The position numbers and the translations under genes are program-made. Below the pieces are notes generated by a model. The model saw nothing but the letters and a program-made list of their open reading frames with translations, did not search any database and was not told the origin of the DNA. From Gammaproteobacteria bacterium (GTDB lineage: Bacteria; Pseudomonadota; Gammaproteobacteria; Immundisolibacterales; Immundisolibacteraceae), in NCBI GenBank assembly GCA_003645395.1, contig QNFC01000043.1, positions 1 through 10,095 of the forward strand: a stretch of DNA of 10,095 nucleotides. The letters are read 5' to 3'. Of this stretch, positions 6,142 through 10,095 are shown piece by piece (position 1 is the stretch's first letter; each line of letters begins with the position of its first letter).

Positions 6142-7326
6142 ATGAGACCGTCGCCAAACAGTCCTGGTTGGAAACTGCCGCAGCCGCGAGTGGCCGTTTA
6201 CCTCGCTCTGACCCTGCTGCTTTTAACACCGCAAGCCCTGCCGCTGGCCGCTGCCGAGCCAGAAAGCTCGACAGAAAAGCTGGAAACCGTGCGCGGGCAA
6301 ATCAAGAAAATTCAGCGCACCCAAACCAAAAACAAACAGCAGCAAAAAGAGCTGAATAAGCAATTAAAAAAATTGGATCGCGCGATTAATGACCTGGGTG
6401 CGACCATCGCCGATTTGCAGCAGAGCAGCCGCGTAGAGCAAGCGCAGATCAATCAGTTGGAAACACGACTGGCAGAACAACTAAACAGGCTTGGTAAACA
6501 CAAAAAATTACTCAGTCATCTGGTACGCCGCGCCTATCTCAACGGTCAGCAGGAATACCTTAAATTGCTATTAAATCAGCAGAACCCAGCCGACATACAG
6601 CGCATGCTCAGTTTCTACGGCTATCTGCAGCATGCCCACGTCGCTGAAATCACCGACCTTAAAGCAGCGATCACCGAGCTGCAAACCACCCAAAATCAGC
6701 TGGCAACCACCAAACAGGAAGCTGGCGAAACCCTGGATAAAATCAGTGTACAACAGGCAACACTTGCCGCGCGACGCAGTGAGCAAACGACCATACTCGC
6801 CAGCCTGGAGGCTGATTACCAGGATAACCAGTCACAATTAAACAAAATGCGTAAAAACGAGGCCCGCCTCGCTGACCTGGTGACGGACATCCAGCAAACA
6901 TTCACTGACGTACCCGACTCTGCAGGTCGCTCTTTCGCATCCTTACGGGGCGCACTCGACTGGCCGGCGGCAGGACGCATCAAACATCGATTTGGACAGA
7001 GAAAACAGGGTACTCGCCTGAGTTGGCAGGGGGTATTGATCGACACCCCAAACCGTAGCAAAGTCCACGCCGTCCACGCTGGCCGAGTAGCATTTGCGGA
7101 TTGGCTGCGTGGATTTGGTCTGCTCATTATTATTGATCATGGCGACAACTACATGACCATCTATGGCCACAATCAAACAATCCAGCGTGACAGCGGGGAC
7201 TGGGTTAAACAGGGTGAAGTCATTGCCACTGCTGGTAACGGCAGAGGTGAAACCGAATCCGGTCTCTATTTTGAAATTCGCCATAAAGGAAAGCCCACCA
7301 ATCCGGCAAAGTGGTGTCGGGATTGA
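6142..7326 (+). CDS. envC: Murein hydrolase activator EnvC (coiled coil plus degenerate LytM domain)
   Basis: EnvC is a periplasmic protein recruited by FtsEX that activates the amidases AmiA and AmiB to split septal peptidoglycan. From the ATG at 6142 it has 394 residues. A signal peptide (hydrophobic LALTLLLL at 21-28, likely cleavage after AAA at 36-38) is followed by a long Lys/Gln/Leu-rich coiled coil (about 43-245) and a C-terminal LytM/M23 domain (about 265-394) with GRIKHRFGQR, VHAVHAGRVAFADWLRGFG, IDHGDNYMTIYGHN and LYFEIRHKGKP. Zinc ligands of active M23 peptidases are missing: the first histidine site reads RLSWQG, and the HxH pair reads EIRH. This fits an activator rather than an enzyme. 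Earlier in-frame starts (TTG 6052, ATG 6106) lack a ribosome binding site and would give an over-long n-region; 6142 itself has only AGAGG 13 nt upstream, so the start is uncertain. Confidence 0.92.
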   Translation: MRPSPNSPGWKLPQPRVAVYLALTLLLLTPQALPLAAAEPESSTEKLETVRGQIKKIQRTQTKNKQQQKELNKQLKKLDRAINDLGATIADLQQSSRVEQAQINQLETRLAEQLNRLGKHKKLLSHLVRRAYLNGQQEYLKLLLNQQNPADIQRMLSFYGYLQHAHVAEITDLKAAITELQTTQNQLATTKQEAGETLDKISVQQATLAARRSEQTTILASLEADYQDNQSQLNKMRKNEARLADLVTDIQQTFTDVPDSAGRSFASLRGALDWPAAGRIKHRFGQRKQGTRLSWQGVLIDTPNRSKVHAVHAGRVAFADWLRGFGLLIIIDHGDNYMTIYGHNQTIQRDSGDWVKQGEVIATAGNGRGETESGLYFEIRHKGKPTNPAKWCRD

Positions 7327-7335
7327 ACAACGGCA

Positions 7336-7341
7336 TATAAT
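7336..7341 (+). promoter_or_regulatory. Possible -10 box ahead of ctpA
   Basis: TATAAT occurs in the 92-bp gap between envC and ctpA, about 78 nt before the ctpA ATG. No acceptable -35 box lies 16-18 bp upstream (GGTGTC at 17 bp), and there is no extended -10 TG. It may give ctpA some independent expression, but chance is quite possible. Confidence 0.25.
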
Positions 7342-7418
7342 CCCGCTCTTTGCCCACCATAATTAACCGACTTAACCGGCGCAGGAATTTCTCCTCGCCC
7401 ACAATTGCAGGAACTGTA

Positions 7419-8720
7419 ATGCGGCGACCCATCCCGATTTTGATTCTCTTATTGTTGGCTTTTACCGCTGGCGGACTAATAAATGAGCACCTTGTCGCCA
7501 CCGCTCAGGCAGAAGCTGGACAAACCACTAACACCTTGCCGTTGGTTGAATTACGGACTTTTAGCGAAACCTTCACCGTAATAAAAAACAACTATGTCGA
7601 ACCAGTAGAGGACAAGGAGTTACTGGAGAGCGCAATTCGCGGCATGTTGTCAGGTCTAGACCCTCATTCGTCTTATCTGGATGGCGAAGACTTTAAACAG
7701 TTGCAGGAAGGCACATCAGGGGAATTCGGCGGACTGGGAATTGAGGTAAGCATGGAGGATGGCTTTGTTAAGGTCGTCTCACCCATTGACGACACCCCGG
7801 CTGCCCGCGCCGGCATCCAGGCGGGCGACCTGATTATTCGCCTGGACGATACCCCGGTTAAGGGCATGTCTTTGGGAGATGCGGTAAAAATCATGCGCGG
7901 CAAGGCCGGCACCGAAATCTTGCTTACTCTGATCCGAGAGGGGGAACAGAAACCCCTGAAAATCGAAATCAAACGCGCCATTATCCAAGTCACCGCCGTG
8001 CGTGGCAAAATGCTAGACCCAGGCTTTGCTTATATTCGTGTCGCTCAGTTCCAGGTCAATACCGGCCGCAAACTGCGTACCGAAGTTGACAAATTAAAGT
8101 CTGAAAACGACAAACCGCTGGAAGGCCTGGTACTGGATCTGCGCAACAACCCCGGTGGAGTACTCACCGCCGCAGTATCGGTATCAGACGCCTTTATAAC
8201 CAAAGGATTGGTGGTTTATACCGAAGGTCGCAGCGCTGACTCGGAACAGAAATTTAACGCCTCTCCCGACGACATCCTCGGCGGCGCACCCATTGTGGTC
8301 CTGGTTAATGGCGGATCTGCGTCGGCCTCGGAAATTGTCGCTGGCGCGCTGCAGGACCATGGCCGTGCAATCATTATGGGCAGCAAAACATTCGGGAAAG
8401 GCTCAGTACAAACGATCTTACCGATGAAAAATAATGCCGCGTTGAAGCTCACTACCGCCCGCTACTACACGCCTAATGGTCATTCAATCCAGGCCCGTGG
8501 CATTATTCCCGACATTGAACTGAAAAACATCAAGGTCACCAATGTCGATCCAGAATTTGAGCGAATCGCTGAGAGCGATTTAACGGGTCATCTTGAAAAC
8601 GAAGAAGTCGATGAGGAAGATGAGGAGACCGAAGATCTCGCCTCTCGTGATTTCGTACTCTATGAAGCTCTCAACTTGCTCAAGGCTGTGGCCATTCTCA
8701 ACCATAAAAAAGCGCAATAG
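7419..8720 (+). CDS. ctpA: Periplasmic carboxyl-terminal processing protease (S41A)
   Basis: CtpA proteases trim or degrade periplasmic proteins from the C-terminus; in Pseudomonas aeruginosa CtpA degrades peptidoglycan cross-link hydrolases. The 433-residue protein has a signal peptide or anchor (MRRPIPILILLLLAFTAGG), a short helical region with SGLDPHSSYL, a PDZ domain (about 101-185, GEFGGLGIEV to the GDLIIRLDD segment) and an S41 domain. The catalytic serine is the middle one in GSASASE (S302) and the lysine in FGKGSVQ is K327, 25 residues later as in E. coli Prc; D313 matches Prc D441. A very acidic stretch (393-406) precedes a C-terminal helix. I chose the ATG at 7419 (CAGGA about 6 nt upstream, signal peptide directly after) over the in-frame TTG at 7350. 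It follows envC by 92 bp and precedes yibQ, as in Pseudomonas. Confidence 0.95.
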   Translation: MRRPIPILILLLLAFTAGGLINEHLVATAQAEAGQTTNTLPLVELRTFSETFTVIKNNYVEPVEDKELLESAIRGMLSGLDPHSSYLDGEDFKQLQEGTSGEFGGLGIEVSMEDGFVKVVSPIDDTPAARAGIQAGDLIIRLDDTPVKGMSLGDAVKIMRGKAGTEILLTLIREGEQKPLKIEIKRAIIQVTAVRGKMLDPGFAYIRVAQFQVNTGRKLRTEVDKLKSENDKPLEGLVLDLRNNPGGVLTAAVSVSDAFITKGLVVYTEGRSADSEQKFNASPDDILGGAPIVVLVNGGSASASEIVAGALQDHGRAIIMGSKTFGKGSVQTILPMKNNAALKLTTARYYTPNGHSIQARGIIPDIELKNIKVTNVDPEFERIAESDLTGHLENEEVDEEDEETEDLASRDFVLYEALNLLKAVAILNHKKAQ

Positions 8721-8738
8721 CCATTGACTGACCCGGTG

Positions 8739-9620
8739 ATGAAACAATCACTAGCACTACTCGGATTGCTCTTGCTTTGCAGGGGAGTGGCCGCCGCTGA
8801 TAGTGGGATGATCGAGCGGCGGGAACTGCTGCCGACTACTGCGATTGAATCATCACCCAGCGCAGGCCCTACCTCTGATCGGCAGCCCTGGATTGCGATC
8901 ATCATTGATGACATGGGCAATCAAAATGCTGACCGGCAGGCGGTGTTGCTACCAGGCCCCGTCGCCTGCTCGTTTTTGCCGCACACTCCACACGCAGTCG
9001 AGCTGGCCCAACTTGCAGCACGCCGTGGCAAAGAGGTGCTACTGCATCAGCCGATGCAGTCCACTGGCGGCAACGACCTCGGCCCCGGGGCGCTAATACT
9101 GGAAATGGACCACCCCACATTTCGCGCCACCCTCAGCAGTAATCTCGCTGCACTACCCCATGTCAGCGGGGTAAATAATCATATGGGTAGCCTGCTCACC
9201 AGCCACTATCAACCTATGAGTTGGCTAATGGAAGAGCTCCATCGCTATCCAGCTATATTTTTTGTTGACAGCCGCACAACAGCGTTTACAGTCGCCTATA
9301 ACGCCGCGACCGACCACCAGATCCCTAGCACCTGGCGGGATATATTTCTCGATAACGAAGCCGACGAAGAGCAGATTTCAACCCAATTTAAGCGGTTGAT
9401 TCAACTGGCAAAACGTAACGGTAGCGCCATCGCCATTGGTCACCCTTATCCAGAAACGCTGGCATTTCTGCAGACACACCTGCCCGACCTGGAACAGTTG
9501 GGCATTTCTCTGCGACCAGTCAGCGACGTTATTAGCTTAAGAAAATCCGTTCTGCGCACCGCCTGGTATCAGGCTTCGCCTTTGTCCGCGCTCAATGGCA
9601 AGCAGAAACAAATACAATAG
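8739..9620 (+). CDS. yibQ: Divergent polysaccharide deacetylase family protein (YibQ type)
   Basis: This family has the fold of polysaccharide deacetylases and is exported; its substrate is not established. The 293-residue protein starts with a signal peptide (hydrophobic LALLGLLLL, likely cleavage near GVAAA at 16-20). After a low-complexity linker (about 21-49) the domain begins with PWIAIIIDDMGN, where D57-D58 match the metal-binding aspartates. H103 in LLHQPMQ, H148 in NNHMGS, VDSRTTAF and AIGHPYPETL are the other family motifs. The ATG at 8739 is preferred because it directly precedes the signal peptide; TTG 8724 and GTG 8736 are in frame just upstream, and no strong ribosome binding site separates them. 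It follows ctpA by 18 bp, so it is probably in the same transcript as envC and ctpA, the usual company for yibQ. Confidence 0.9.
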   Translation: MKQSLALLGLLLLCRGVAAADSGMIERRELLPTTAIESSPSAGPTSDRQPWIAIIIDDMGNQNADRQAVLLPGPVACSFLPHTPHAVELAQLAARRGKEVLLHQPMQSTGGNDLGPGALILEMDHPTFRATLSSNLAALPHVSGVNNHMGSLLTSHYQPMSWLMEELHRYPAIFFVDSRTTAFTVAYNAATDHQIPSTWRDIFLDNEADEEQISTQFKRLIQLAKRNGSAIAIGHPYPETLAFLQTHLPDLEQLGISLRPVSDVISLRKSVLRTAWYQASPLSALNGKQKQIQ

Positions 9621-9630
9621 AATCCTCTGG

Positions 9631-9636
9631 AGGAGG
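9631..9636 (+). promoter_or_regulatory. Strong Shine-Dalgarno sequence of the PQQ dehydrogenase gene
   Basis: AGGAGG, within GGAGGAGGAA, lies 4 nt before the ATG at 9641. It is the strongest ribosome binding site in the window and suggests high translation of the downstream gene. Confidence 0.8.
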
Positions 9637-9640
9637 AACA

Positions 9641-10095
9641 ATGAAATGGATCACCATTCTACTGGCATTGTTGCCCGCACTTGGCCAGACCGCAGGGCCA
9701 ACGCTGGATGAACTCAAAAACGACCACGTCCTGCCACAAAACATAACCACCTACGGCATGGGCCAGGGCGCTCAGCGCTGGAGCCCACTCACCACCATCA
9801 ACCGCGACAACGTTGGCAATCTGGTGCCGGCCTGGTCAATGGCTCTGGAAACCGAACGCGGACAGGAAGGCCAACCGCTAGTTTATGACGGCAAAATTTA
9901 CGTCACCACTCACGAGGCGACCTTCGCCATTGACGCCCGCACCGGCCGCAAACTCTGGCGCAACAAACTACGCTATTCCAAAAAAATGTTCCGCATGGTC
10001 TGCTGCGGGTTCATCAATCGCGGCGCAGTAATTTTTGATGGCAAGCTCTATCGCCAGACTCTGGACAACCGGGTTATGGCGATCGACATGCAGAA
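9641..10095 (+). CDS. PQQ-dependent methanol/ethanol-family dehydrogenase, N-terminal part (cut by window edge)
   Basis: These periplasmic quinoproteins oxidise alcohols with PQQ and a Ca or lanthanide ion, passing electrons to cytochrome c. The first 151 residues are present. They show a signal peptide (WITILLALLPALG, cleavage near residue 18-20), the family start RWSPLTTINRDNVGNLVPAW (46-65), EGQPLVYDGKIYV with the PQQ-contacting glutamate (E76), and C121-C122 followed by INRG (R127), matching the vicinal disulfide and arginine that cover PQQ in methanol dehydrogenase. The beta-propeller repeats, metal ligands and any heme domain lie beyond the window, so substrate, metal type and subclass (MxaF, XoxF, ExaA-like) cannot be told. 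The gene begins 20 bp after yibQ and may be read from the same transcript, although the function is unrelated. Confidence 0.92.
   Translation, partial: MKWITILLALLPALGQTAGPTLDELKNDHVLPQNITTYGMGQGAQRWSPLTTINRDNVGNLVPAWSMALETERGQEGQPLVYDGKIYVTTHEATFAIDARTGRKLWRNKLRYSKKMFRMVCCGFINRGAVIFDGKLYRQTLDNRVMAIDMQ

Noticed and set aside
6571..7284. Minus-strand open frames opposite envC
   Set aside because: They are shadow frames of the coiled-coil and LytM coding sequence with no domain evidence.
7363..7378. TTAACCG direct repeat (TTAACCGACTTAACCG) in the ctpA leader
   Set aside because: Two 7-bp copies 9 bp apart are too short to distinguish from chance.

Overview
The window looks like chromosomal DNA of a gammaproteobacterium, possibly marine and Pseudomonas-like. 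The main evidence is gene order: rhodanese (YibN-like)-grxC-secB-gpsA on one strand, with envC-ctpA-yibQ diverging from it and trmL nearby, is the arrangement I know from Pseudomonas and, in part, from E. coli. A bioB-bioF operon diverging from a comF-type gene is also typical of this class. I see no phage genes, insertion sequence, CRISPR array, tRNA or rRNA. The window is almost fully coding and has no gene-free stretch over 300 bp.

Layout. (1) 1-1360, minus strand: bioB then bioF (bioF runs off the left edge), for the last steps of biotin synthesis. (2) 1415-2158, plus strand: a ComF-family phosphoribosyltransferase-like protein diverging from bioB. (3) 2171-3106, minus strand: a class 1B-type dihydroorotate dehydrogenase converging on comF. 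(4) 3142-3612, plus strand: TrmL, a tRNA wobble 2'-O-methyltransferase, full length at its 3' end but with no usual start codon. (5) 3634-5921, minus strand: rhodanese-like membrane protein, glutaredoxin, SecB and GpsA, probably one operon; gpsA carries a frameshift near 3910. (6) 6142-9620, plus strand: EnvC, CtpA protease and a YibQ-type divergent polysaccharide deacetylase, all exported envelope proteins. (7) 9641-10095, plus strand: the start of a PQQ-dependent alcohol dehydrogenase, cut by the right edge.

How the genes fit together. The minus-strand block joins redox (glutaredoxin), export (SecB) and phospholipid precursor supply (GpsA). The plus-strand block is about cell-wall remodelling: EnvC activates amidases at the division site, CtpA is a periplasmic C-terminal processing protease, and YibQ is a predicted exported carbohydrate esterase-fold protein. 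The glycolytic gene gpmI, which usually sits between the rhodanese gene and envC, is absent.

I found no previously undescribed system. The points most worth checking are the two adjacent broken-looking housekeeping genes (gpsA frameshift, trmL without a start codon), the class 1B dihydroorotate dehydrogenase without a neighbouring pyrK, the CGYC glutaredoxin, and the cysteine-free rhodanese.
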